Origin: Bacteroidota bacterium
GTDB taxonomy: Bacteria > Bacteroidota > Bacteroidia > NS11-12g > UBA955
Reading direction: 5' to 3'
NCBI GenBank assembly: GCA_023957335.1
Contig: JAMLHC010000006.1
Span: forward strand, 62,001-126,000
Length of the DNA stretch: 64,000 nucleotides
How positions within the stretch are numbered: the first letter of the stretch is position 1; every line of letters starts with the position of its first letter. Shown piece by piece: positions 1-7,288 of this stretch. The notes beneath the pieces are model-generated. The model saw nothing but the letters and a program-made list of their open reading frames with translations, was not told where the DNA came from and made no database searches. A program made the position numbers and the translations under genes.

Positions 1-487
1 AGGTATTATCATCAAAGGATATTTGTTTCAAAGCTTCGGCAAAATCAATACAGTGTGTGTGCACCTGCTTATGGTTTATTTGCTGAAAATATTCAGCTCT
101 ATCATCATAAACCGACACATCAAAATCCGCTCTCACAGCTTGATTTGCCAACTCCTGTCCAACATGACCGGCTCCAAAAATTACCAATTTTTTTTGCACT
201 TCCTCAGGTTCTATATACACTTTCACCATACCACCGCAACACATGTGATGTTGTTGGAGAAGCTGATGTTCAAACAATTTTGGACTTCCTATTTTGATTT
301 GTGTAATGGCATCCTCAATAATTTTTTTCTCTAATGCACCACCGCCTATACTACCCTCTATTGTCCCATTTTCAAACACACGCATCTTTGTCCCTGCCTT
401 ACGAGGAGTAGAGCCTCGTGTATCAACAATAATGCAGAGTGCTGATTTAAGCGGTTTATGATTATATGGAATTATAGGTTCAGACAT
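1..487 (-). CDS. xdhC: XdhC/CoxI-family Mo-enzyme maturation protein (C-terminus off the window)
   Basis: The frame opens with ATG and stays open for 162 codons to the left edge, so the gene is truncated by the window. Visible XdhC hallmarks are the N-terminal GSTPRKAG-x-KM stretch, the SIGGGALE motif, the MCCGG segment near residue 94, and then a Rossmann-like segment VIFGAGHVGQELA. XdhC proteins insert sulfurated molybdenum cofactor into xanthine-oxidase-family enzymes. The start overlaps the stop of the upstream mocA-like gene by 8 bp, so the two are translationally coupled at the end of the benzoyl-CoA operon. Inference: the client hydroxylase or reductase is encoded further left, and 4-hydroxybenzoyl-CoA reductase would fit the pathway. 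The family call is confident; the client is unknown. Confidence 0.85.
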   Translation of the reverse strand, partial: MSEPIIPYNHKPLKSALCIIVDTRGSTPRKAGTKMRVFENGTIEGSIGGGALEKKIIEDAITQIKIGSPKLFEHQLLQQHHMCCGGMVKVYIEPEEVQKKLVIFGAGHVGQELANQAVRADFDVSVYDDRAEYFQQINHKQVHTHCIDFAEALKQISFDDNT

Positions 488-1103
488 TGTTAAATTGCAT
501 GTTTAAATTTGGAAAGTGCTTTTTGTATTCCTCAGGTGTATCAATATTGTACAACACAGATTGGTCACGGGTTGCATAATCAATGCGGTTTTGGTTGGCA
601 AGAATGCTTTTCAGACTTCTGTCTGTTCCTGATTCTTTAATCGCTGCAATCTCATTGCCACAAAGCAAAACCGGATGTCCACCCTTGTCGGATACCCGTG
701 GAGAAACATAGCCGTCAATAGGTTTCATTGCAAGCATATCCTGCAAAACACTCGCATTGACAAAAGGATTATCTGCATTTTGTATAAATATCCTGTTCTC
801 GTGTACTGTTTCCAAGCCAAGTTTGATAGAAAATGTTCTGCCAAGCTCAGGATGAGTGTTGGGTACAATCCTTATCCCCTGTAATTGTTCAAAATAATTT
901 TTGTATTGATTCAAAACTGCATCATTCAACACCAACACAATCGAACCTTGCATGACTGTGCTATAAACTTTTACAATCTGTTCAATAAAGGTTTTGCCAC
1001 TATCAAACGGCAATAGCAGTTTAGGAAAGCCCATTCTTTTGGATTCCCCTCCTGCCAATATAATTACAGCCGATTTATTGATATTTGACAAATTCTCTAA
1101 CAT
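480..1103 (-). CDS. mocA: MocA-like molybdenum cofactor cytidylyltransferase
   Basis: A 207-residue NTP_transf_3 protein. The N-terminal signature LAGGESKRMGFPKLLLP has Pro-Lys after the glycine, as in MocA (CTP-using), where MobA has Asp-Lys (GTP-using). Family knowledge: MocA makes molybdopterin cytosine dinucleotide for xanthine-oxidase-family enzymes. Its stop overlaps the xdhC start and its ATG directly follows the ferredoxin stop, so it belongs to the long operon. A separate MobA-like protein near 23.5 kb presumably serves the nitrate reductase. An alternative is a related nucleotidyltransferase of unknown substrate, but the adjacent XdhC gene argues for MocA. Confidence 0.8.
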   Translation of the reverse strand: MLENLSNINKSAVIILAGGESKRMGFPKLLLPFDSGKTFIEQIVKVYSTVMQGSIVLVLNDAVLNQYKNYFEQLQGIRIVPNTHPELGRTFSIKLGLETVHENRIFIQNADNPFVNASVLQDMLAMKPIDGYVSPRVSDKGGHPVLLCGNEIAAIKESGTDRSLKSILANQNRIDYATRDQSVLYNIDTPEEYKKHFPNLNMQFNNV

Positions 1104-1451
1104 CTATTCATGAAGTTTTCTTTGTTTCTCTTCCAATTCTTCTCTTGACTCTTTGTGATTTTCATCCGGCAAACAGCAATCCACGGGACACACAGAAGCA
1201 CATTGTGGTTCATCGTGAAAACCAACGCACTCGGTGCATTTGTCAGTAACGATGTAGTAAAACTCATCAGAAATGGCATTTTGCTCCCTATAAGGGTCAA
1301 TCGTTTCTCCGTTCATCAGTTCGTAATCGGAGGTGATGTTGGTTCCATCAGCCATAGTCCACGGTACGCCATTGGCATAAATCGCTTTGTTAGGACATTC
1401 GGGCTCGCAAGCTCCGCAATTGATACAGTCATCAGTAATTTTAATAGCCAT
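1104..1451 (-). CDS. 2[4Fe-4S] Alvin-type ferredoxin, likely electron donor to benzoyl-CoA reductase
   Basis: 115 residues with two cluster motifs. The first is CINCGACEPECP. The second is the expanded C-x2-C-x8-C-x3-CP, starting at CTEC and ending SVCP, followed by a charged C-terminal tail. The expanded second motif is typical of Allochromatium vinosum-type low-potential ferredoxins, the kind used by Thauera benzoyl-CoA reductase. It sits 15 bp downstream of korB in the same operon, consistent with KorAB reducing it and BcrABCD oxidising it. The ATG start gives a standard N-terminus (MAIKITDDC). The physiological partner is inferred from context. Confidence 0.9.
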   Translation of the reverse strand: MAIKITDDCINCGACEPECPNKAIYANGVPWTMADGTNITSDYELMNGETIDPYREQNAISDEFYYIVTDKCTECVGFHDEPQCASVCPVDCCLPDENHKESREELEEKQRKLHE

Positions 1452-1466
1452 AGTATTTTTTGTATT

Positions 1467-2486
1467 TTAATTTACTTCAAATGTGTTTCCGCTAAAAAAT
1501 AAATCATCCACTGTTTTGTACTTCCCTTCTTTCTTACCTTCTGTGATTTGTCGGTGAAATTCTTCATCATATACCGATGATTCAACATTTCTAATAACAC
1601 CCATTGCAACAGGAAAGTCAGGCAATTTCATCTGAATCAACATATTATGTAACACCGTTGATTTTGAATGTGCATCATGTATCAATATATCTTGTTCAGT
1701 AATCCCATTTTCTCCTATTGTTACCACCTGCAAATCCAAACCATTCAGACGCAAACCCTTATTGTTATTTTCACCAAAGAGCATGGGTTTACCATGTTCT
1801 AAAATGAGTTGTGTATTGGCTTTGTTTTCTTTTGCTGTAATAGAAGCATGGGTGTCATCATTAAAAATCACACAATTTTGAAGAATTTCAACCACCGAAG
1901 TTCCTTTATGCTTTTCTGCTTCAATAAAAACACTTGCCATCAATTTCACATCTGTATCCGGCACTCTGGCATAGAACTGACCTTGTGATCCCAACACCAA
2001 TTCACCCACATTAAACGGATTTTCAATCGTGCCAAAAGGAGCTGATTTGGTATGCACACCTTGCTTAGTTGTAGGCGAGTGTTGTCCTTTGGTCAACCCA
2101 TAAATTTCATTATTAAAAAGCAGCAGATTTACATTGATATTTCTTCTCACCAAATGAATAAAATGGTTACCACCTATGGCAAGTGAATCTCCATCACCGC
2201 TCACAATCCATACACTTAATTCGGGATTGGCAAGCTTTACGCCCGAAGCAATGACGGCCGGTCTGCCGTGAATTGTATGAAATCCAAAAGTATCCATGTA
2301 ATATGGAAATCTGGAAGAACACCCTATACCCGAAATGATTGCAGTATCCTCTTTCTTGAGGTTTAATTCAGAGAATGCCCTTTGTACCGCATTTATAATA
2401 GCATAGTCACCACAACCGGGGCACCATTTTACTTCTTGGTCGCTGGCGTATTCCTTGGGTTTATATAAACATTGTAGAGTTTCCAT
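1467..2486 (-). CDS. korB: 2-oxoacid:ferredoxin oxidoreductase beta subunit (KorB-like)
   Basis: 339 residues from the ATG that lies 1 bp after the korA stop; a longer upstream reading would run into korA and is not needed. Residues 21-27 read WCPGCGD, the hallmark of TPP-binding beta subunits. The TPP/Mg motif GDGDSLAIGGN and the NNEIYGLTKGQ segment follow. With KorA it would oxidise 2-oxoglutarate (or another 2-oxoacid) to the acyl-CoA plus CO2 and reduce ferredoxin. In Thauera aromatica the two-subunit KorAB regenerates reduced ferredoxin for benzoyl-CoA reductase, and the placement beside the ferredoxin gene here supports that role. Substrate specificity cannot be read from sequence. Confidence 0.85.
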   Translation of the reverse strand: METLQCLYKPKEYASDQEVKWCPGCGDYAIINAVQRAFSELNLKKEDTAIISGIGCSSRFPYYMDTFGFHTIHGRPAVIASGVKLANPELSVWIVSGDGDSLAIGGNHFIHLVRRNINVNLLLFNNEIYGLTKGQHSPTTKQGVHTKSAPFGTIENPFNVGELVLGSQGQFYARVPDTDVKLMASVFIEAEKHKGTSVVEILQNCVIFNDDTHASITAKENKANTQLILEHGKPMLFGENNNKGLRLNGLDLQVVTIGENGITEQDILIHDAHSKSTVLHNMLIQMKLPDFPVAMGVIRNVESSVYDEEFHRQITEGKKEGKYKTVDDLFFSGNTFEVN

Positions 2487-2487
2487 A

Positions 2488-4314
2488 TTAAGATTCTGAA
2501 AGTATTTGATTGAATTTGGTTTTGAGTTCCTTGACAGTAAAGGGTAATCCTTGAATTTTGTTATATTGTTTATATTTGAACTGAGGCAAAACTGCTCGCA
2601 GATAGTTGGCAAACTGTCCTGTATTGAGTTCGAATACGATTATGCGTTTAAATTTAGCAAAAATCTCTTCTGTGTTCTTAGGCAAAGGATTGATATAATT
2701 AAAATTGGTAAAGGCAATGTTTTTATTTTCTTCCTGTAATTCCATAACCGCCCCAAGCACAATTCCAAACTGTCCGCCCCAACAAACAACCAGCAAATCA
2801 TTGGCATCCTTACCTTTGTATTTCTGTAAGGGTATATAGTTAGCAATCCTTTGGATTTTCTCTTTGCGAATGTGTACCATCTTCTCATGGTTGAGCGGGT
2901 TGTGCGAAACACATCCGGTACATTCATCTTTTTCCAGCCCTCCGATTCTGTGTTGCATACCGGCAGTTCCCGGCACAACCCAACTTCGGGCGAGTTTATC
3001 CAAGTCTCTGCTATAAGGTTTCCATAAGGAGTCTGCTTGGTTCAAAGTTCTTGGAGTAATTGCAGGCATTTCAGCCAAACGCTTGATTTTCCATGGCTCT
3101 GCGCCATTGCCCAAATAACTTTCTGTGAGCAGGATAACAGGCGTCATGTGCTCAACGGCAATCCTAACCGCTTCATAAGCCCAATCAAAGCAATCAGAAG
3201 GTCTTGAGGCAGACAGCACTACAATCGGGCTTTCTCCATTTCTGCCCCACACCGCTTGCATCAAATCGCTTTGTTCTGTTTTTGTGGGAAGTCCTGTACT
3301 GGGACCTCCTCTTTGCACATCCACAATGACAATAGGCAATTCAGTCATGATGGCAAGTCCGATGGCTTCTGTTTTAAGTGCCATACCTGGACCGGAAGTC
3401 GTGGTAACTGCTATATTACCGGCAAAAGCGGCACCGATAGCGGAACAAATCCCTGCAATCTCATCTTCTGCTTGAAATACCCTTGCCCCCGACCATTTGT
3501 GCTTGGCAAGTTCTTGCATAATATCGGTTGCCGGAGTGATAGGATAAGAACCGAGAAAAAGCGGTTTCGCAGCTTTCTCTGCTGCTGCCATAAATCCCCA
3601 TGCAGCAGATTGGTTTCCTGTCATATTTCGATAGGTGCCGGGCGTATTCTTGGCGGGCAAAACTTGATAAGCAGACTTAATGATTTCGGTAGTCAGTGCA
3701 TAGTTGTATCCTGCATTCAACGCTTTTTTGTTTGCTTCTCCTATGAGGGGCTTCTTTTTGAATTTCTGATCAAAATATTGAATCGTGTATTCAATCGGTT
3801 CATTAAATAGCCAAAGCACCATTCCAAGTGTGAACATATTTTTACATCGGTCAGCAGATTTGTTGTCGAGTCCCAATTCTGACACAGCAGCCTTCGTAAG
3901 TGAAGTGATGGGTGCTGCAACAACCTTGTATCCGCTCAATGAATCATCCTCCAATGGGTTGCTTTCAAATCCAGCCTTATCAATATCACGTTTCCCGAAT
4001 GAATCACTATCAACCAAAATCATACAATTGGCTTTGAGGTTGTGGATATTGGCTTTGAGCGCAGCCGGATTCATTGCTACCAAGACATCAGGAGCATCTC
4101 CAGGGCTGTGAACACCTGAGCTGCCAAAATGAATTTGAAAGCCCGAAACACCTGCAACTGTTCCTTGAGGGGCACGGATTTCGGACGGAAAATCAGGAAA
4201 AGTAGCAATGGCATTCCCCATCAATGCAACATTTTCGGTAAATAATGTTCCCACCAACTGCATTCCATCTCCGGAATCACCTGCAAATTTTATGACTGCG
4301 CTTTCTACTATCAT
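2488..4314 (-). CDS. korA: 2-oxoacid:ferredoxin oxidoreductase gamma-alpha fused subunit (KorA-like)
   Basis: 608 residues. The first ~190 form the gamma domain (KFAGDSGDGMQLVG near the start). From about residue 225 the alpha (pyrimidine-binding) domain follows, with SYPITPATDIMQELAKH and TTTSGPGMALKTEAIGLA. This gamma-alpha order is typical of KorA/OorA-type enzymes in Bacteroidota and of the Thauera KorA. The gene abuts korB (1 bp gap) and follows dch by 13 bp. It supplies ferredoxin electrons in the inferred scheme. The same architecture is common in central metabolism, so a housekeeping 2-oxoglutarate role is possible, but operon membership favours a dedicated role. Confidence 0.87.
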   Translation of the reverse strand: MIVESAVIKFAGDSGDGMQLVGTLFTENVALMGNAIATFPDFPSEIRAPQGTVAGVSGFQIHFGSSGVHSPGDAPDVLVAMNPAALKANIHNLKANCMILVDSDSFGKRDIDKAGFESNPLEDDSLSGYKVVAAPITSLTKAAVSELGLDNKSADRCKNMFTLGMVLWLFNEPIEYTIQYFDQKFKKKPLIGEANKKALNAGYNYALTTEIIKSAYQVLPAKNTPGTYRNMTGNQSAAWGFMAAAEKAAKPLFLGSYPITPATDIMQELAKHKWSGARVFQAEDEIAGICSAIGAAFAGNIAVTTTSGPGMALKTEAIGLAIMTELPIVIVDVQRGGPSTGLPTKTEQSDLMQAVWGRNGESPIVVLSASRPSDCFDWAYEAVRIAVEHMTPVILLTESYLGNGAEPWKIKRLAEMPAITPRTLNQADSLWKPYSRDLDKLARSWVVPGTAGMQHRIGGLEKDECTGCVSHNPLNHEKMVHIRKEKIQRIANYIPLQKYKGKDANDLLVVCWGGQFGIVLGAVMELQEENKNIAFTNFNYINPLPKNTEEIFAKFKRIIVFELNTGQFANYLRAVLPQFKYKQYNKIQGLPFTVKELKTKFNQILSES

Positions 4315-4327
4315 TTTTCAATATCAT

Positions 4328-5101
4328 TTATTCGTTTGTCCAAGCCGGTTGACGTTTTTCTAAAAATGCCTGAATACCCTCATTAGCATCTCCGGTTGCC
4401 ATCAACTGACGTGTATAAAGTTGTTCTAATTGAGGTAAAAAATTATTCAATACATGATTGAATTTCGCCCTTGAAGCTTTTACACCAAACCGTAGCGATG
4501 ATGCACTCTTGGGCACTATGTTCTTCTCTATCCATTCCTCCGTTGAAGCATTAAGAGCTTCTTTGTCATCAAATACTTTGTGTATTAAGCCAATGCGAAA
4601 CCCCTCCTCTGCGTCTATGCTTCTACCGGACAACAACAATTCTTCTGCTCTTGACAGCCCAATTTTTTCGGGAAGGATAATGGATGCCGGGGGTGGAAAT
4701 ACACCTAAGACAATTTCGGGCTGCCCCATCTTGGCTGTTTTGTCTGCAAACAAAAAATTACAAAAAATTGCCAATTCCATTCCTCCACCCAAACATTGTC
4801 CTGAAATCTTTGCCATTGTAGGGATTGACAATTTTGAAAGAGTAAAAAACATTTCGTGAAAAGTCTTCAACATCATTTCTGCAAATTCTCGGGTATGTTC
4901 TTCCACGCTTGCACCAAACGAAAAATGCTTGCCTTCGCCTTGAAAAACAATCAGTTTTAGATTTTTGTTTTGTTCAAATTCTTTGAAACAATCCAATAAT
5001 TCCAACATCATAATATTGTCTAACACATTGCCCTTACCATCATTTAAAACAAGATTAGCAACAGAACCATGATGCGAATAAGTTAGATTTACTTTTTCCA
5101 T
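4328..5101 (-). CDS. dch: Cyclohexa-1,5-diene-1-carbonyl-CoA hydratase (Dch)
   Basis: 257 residues from the ATG 1 bp downstream of the oah stop; this start gives a normal crotonase N-terminus and the length of known Dch (about 258). The crotonase fold shows in GEGKHFSFGASVEEH and in the oxyanion/active-site stretch SGQCLGGGMELAIFCN followed by GQPEIVLGVFPPPAS. Dch adds water to the dienoyl-CoA made by benzoyl-CoA reductase, giving 6-hydroxycyclohex-1-ene-1-carbonyl-CoA. The adjacent oah and had genes make the specific call far stronger than for a lone enoyl-CoA hydratase. Confidence 0.88.
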   Translation of the reverse strand: MEKVNLTYSHHGSVANLVLNDGKGNVLDNIMMLELLDCFKEFEQNKNLKLIVFQGEGKHFSFGASVEEHTREFAEMMLKTFHEMFFTLSKLSIPTMAKISGQCLGGGMELAIFCNFLFADKTAKMGQPEIVLGVFPPPASIILPEKIGLSRAEELLLSGRSIDAEEGFRIGLIHKVFDDKEALNASTEEWIEKNIVPKSASSLRFGVKASRAKFNHVLNNFLPQLEQLYTRQLMATGDANEGIQAFLEKRQPAWTNE

Positions 5102-5102
5102 A

Positions 5103-6221
5103 CTATCTGTTTTCTGTTTTAAATTGAGGTGAAATGACACGGTGGAGGTCTTCATTCCATTCATGACCTTGCGCCAACAACTGACGTAGTTTAATAAAGT
5201 CAACTTCTCTGTTATCTTTAGGTCCGTAATTAAACGCCCTAAATCCGGCTTTGGCTTCAGACATCATATTAAGCGCCAGCCATTCCCGACTGCTTTCCTT
5301 ATTTTTATCCCAATGTTCTAATTTTTTCTTGCGTACCTCCGACAGCGTTTTATGCAAGCAATTTGGGAAAGTATATAAAAGCTTTGCAATCAAACGATTT
5401 ACCAATTCATCTAATTTAGACAAATCCACTTCGCCTTTTGCCATCAATTCTTTTCCTTTGGCAAATGCCTCTCCTGTTTTCATTGCACCAAAAATCACCC
5501 TGCCATACTCATCCGCATATTTTTCAATATTCACCAATGGGTTTGGAATAAACTTACCTTCCACTTTCAATGCGGGGGCAATATCAGTAATCATCCCATA
5601 ATTAAGGGCTTGATGTGCTGTCCAAGGTTCGCACAACGAAAGTGAATACATCGCTCTTTCTACACCCACATAAAGATGCAAAAAGTCAGTAGCCCCACCA
5701 ATAGCAGCACTTCCATGCTTGGGACCTGCCTGACCAAATCGAGCCAAATCGCTGGCTACCGTGAAATCGCAAGCCATTCCAATTTCTTGTCCTCCACCAA
5801 TTCGCATTCCGTTTACCCTAGAAATAACCGGTTTTTCGCACTTCATGATGGCAGAAACCATGTCGTTGAACAAGCGCATATACTGTGAATATTCCTGCGG
5901 ATTTCCGGCATAGTATTCTGCATATTCTTTGGTGTTACCACCCGTACAAAATGCTTTGTCCTCTGCACCGGTAAAAACAACAGCTACAACACTACGGTCG
6001 TTTGAGGCTTCACCAAAAGCTAGGATAATTTCCTTGACTGCTTTGGTTGTATATGAATTATACTGTTTAGGATTATTAATGATAATCCAGGCGTTGTACA
6101 ATCCTTGTACCAGTGAATTGTCCGCATCCAAACAAGGACGTTTTTCGTAAATAATGTCTGTGTAGCTATAGTTTTCTACAATATTATGATTTTTTAATGC
6201 TTCCATTTTGCTTATTTTCAA
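5103..6221 (-). CDS. oah: 6-oxocyclohex-1-ene-1-carbonyl-CoA hydrolase (Oah), ring-opening enzyme
   Basis: 372 residues, close to the ~377 of Thauera Oah and longer than ordinary crotonases. Visible features are EDKAFCTGGNTKEYAEYY, the GMRIGGGQEIGMACDFT oxyanion region and FGQAGPKHGSAAIGG, all typical of the Oah subfamily. The enzyme adds two waters and cleaves the ring to 3-hydroxypimeloyl-CoA. It starts one base from the had stop. A second in-frame ATG five codons in (6206) is also possible; both lie in the same packed junction. Assignment is confident because had and dch flank it. Confidence 0.9.
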   Translation of the reverse strand: MKISKMEALKNHNIVENYSYTDIIYEKRPCLDADNSLVQGLYNAWIIINNPKQYNSYTTKAVKEIILAFGEASNDRSVVAVVFTGAEDKAFCTGGNTKEYAEYYAGNPQEYSQYMRLFNDMVSAIMKCEKPVISRVNGMRIGGGQEIGMACDFTVASDLARFGQAGPKHGSAAIGGATDFLHLYVGVERAMYSLSLCEPWTAHQALNYGMITDIAPALKVEGKFIPNPLVNIEKYADEYGRVIFGAMKTGEAFAKGKELMAKGEVDLSKLDELVNRLIAKLLYTFPNCLHKTLSEVRKKKLEHWDKNKESSREWLALNMMSEAKAGFRAFNYGPKDNREVDFIKLRQLLAQGHEWNEDLHRVISPQFKTENR

Positions 6222-7280
6222 TTAATTAAAATCCGGAATCAATACGGTTCGCTTGGTGTATTTATGAGATAATGTGTTTTGAAAAACTTCGTTGATTTTG
6301 CTCATAGGGAAAATCTGAACAAAGTCTTTGATATCCAATTTTCCACTTGTAATCAGCTCTACTACTTCAGCATATAGTTCCGGTTTGCAACCCCATGTAC
6401 CAATGAGTTTAGCATCAAAAGCCATCAAGTTGCTCAATCGCACTTCTAACTTATTCATGGTAAAGCCCACGATACTCAAAGTGGATGTATAAGTGATGAG
6501 GTTAAAGGCTAAATCCTGACCGGCAGTAGTACCTGAAAATTCAAAAATTTTCCAACCGTATTTGGGCGCACCTAATTCCTGAGCGATTTCCCTAACCTTG
6601 GCTTTTATTTCTTTCATGTCCATACCCTTGGTGTTGAGAGTAGAATGGACACCATTGTTTTTTACTTGTGCTAACTTTTCATCATTAATATCAATCGCAA
6701 GCACTTTAGCACCCATTATCTTAGCAATCAATGCTCCATATACACCCACACCGCCCACACCAATACAAATTGCCAAATCTCCGCTTGTTAATTCCGACTT
6801 TTTCACAACTTGGTAAGGAGTCGAAATTGCATCTGCAATTACGGACAGTTCTTCCAACTTATATTTCTGAAGCACCGCATCAGGCACAGGGCATAGGTAT
6901 TTATACGGTACCACAATATGTGATGCAAAACCACCATGAAAATCATTACCCGGCATTAACTGATTTTGACAAATATTACTTCTGCCTTTGTTGCATAATT
7001 CACAGTCTCCGCATGGCAATACTGCAGGAATAATCACATTTTTTCCTTTTAGATGTACAGGACCTTCCATGACTGTACCGCTGATTTCGTGTCCTAAAGT
7101 CAATGGCATTTCTTTTTTGGTTCTTACGCCATCGTGCCAAAAGCTCAAATCCGTATGACAGACCCCGCAACCGGCTACTTTAACCAATCCTTCATCTTCT
7201 TTTACGGTAGGCATAGGAGATTTTACCAAAATAAAATCAGCTTTAAGTGCTGTCATTTGCCATTGTTTGATTGCTTCCAT
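6222..7280 (-). CDS. had: 6-hydroxycyclohex-1-ene-1-carbonyl-CoA dehydrogenase (Had)
   Basis: 352-residue zinc-dependent medium-chain dehydrogenase. The catalytic zinc site is CGVCHTD (C38, plus H64 and E65 in LGHE). The structural zinc site has four cysteines (C90, C93, C96, C104). The NAD-binding glycine motif GVGGVGVYG lies near residue 175. In the benzoyl-CoA pathway Had oxidises the alcohol made by Dch to the 6-oxo compound attacked by Oah. It lies directly upstream of oah with no gap. As a free-standing gene it could be any alcohol dehydrogenase; the dch-oah-had group decides the call. Confidence 0.9.
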   Translation of the reverse strand: MEAIKQWQMTALKADFILVKSPMPTVKEDEGLVKVAGCGVCHTDLSFWHDGVRTKKEMPLTLGHEISGTVMEGPVHLKGKNVIIPAVLPCGDCELCNKGRSNICQNQLMPGNDFHGGFASHIVVPYKYLCPVPDAVLQKYKLEELSVIADAISTPYQVVKKSELTSGDLAICIGVGGVGVYGALIAKIMGAKVLAIDINDEKLAQVKNNGVHSTLNTKGMDMKEIKAKVREIAQELGAPKYGWKIFEFSGTTAGQDLAFNLITYTSTLSIVGFTMNKLEVRLSNLMAFDAKLIGTWGCKPELYAEVVELITSGKLDIKDFVQIFPMSKINEVFQNTLSHKYTKRTVLIPDFN

Positions 7281-7288
7281 CTGTATAT

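Noticed and set aside
2487-2612. Upstream extension of korB into korA
   Set aside because: The added residues look non-family, and an ATG 1 bp after the korA stop gives the normal KorB N-terminus.
3256-3810. 184-codon plus-strand frame inside korA
   Set aside because: Antisense shadow of a well-supported gene; low complexity, Cys/Ser-rich, no recognisable motif.
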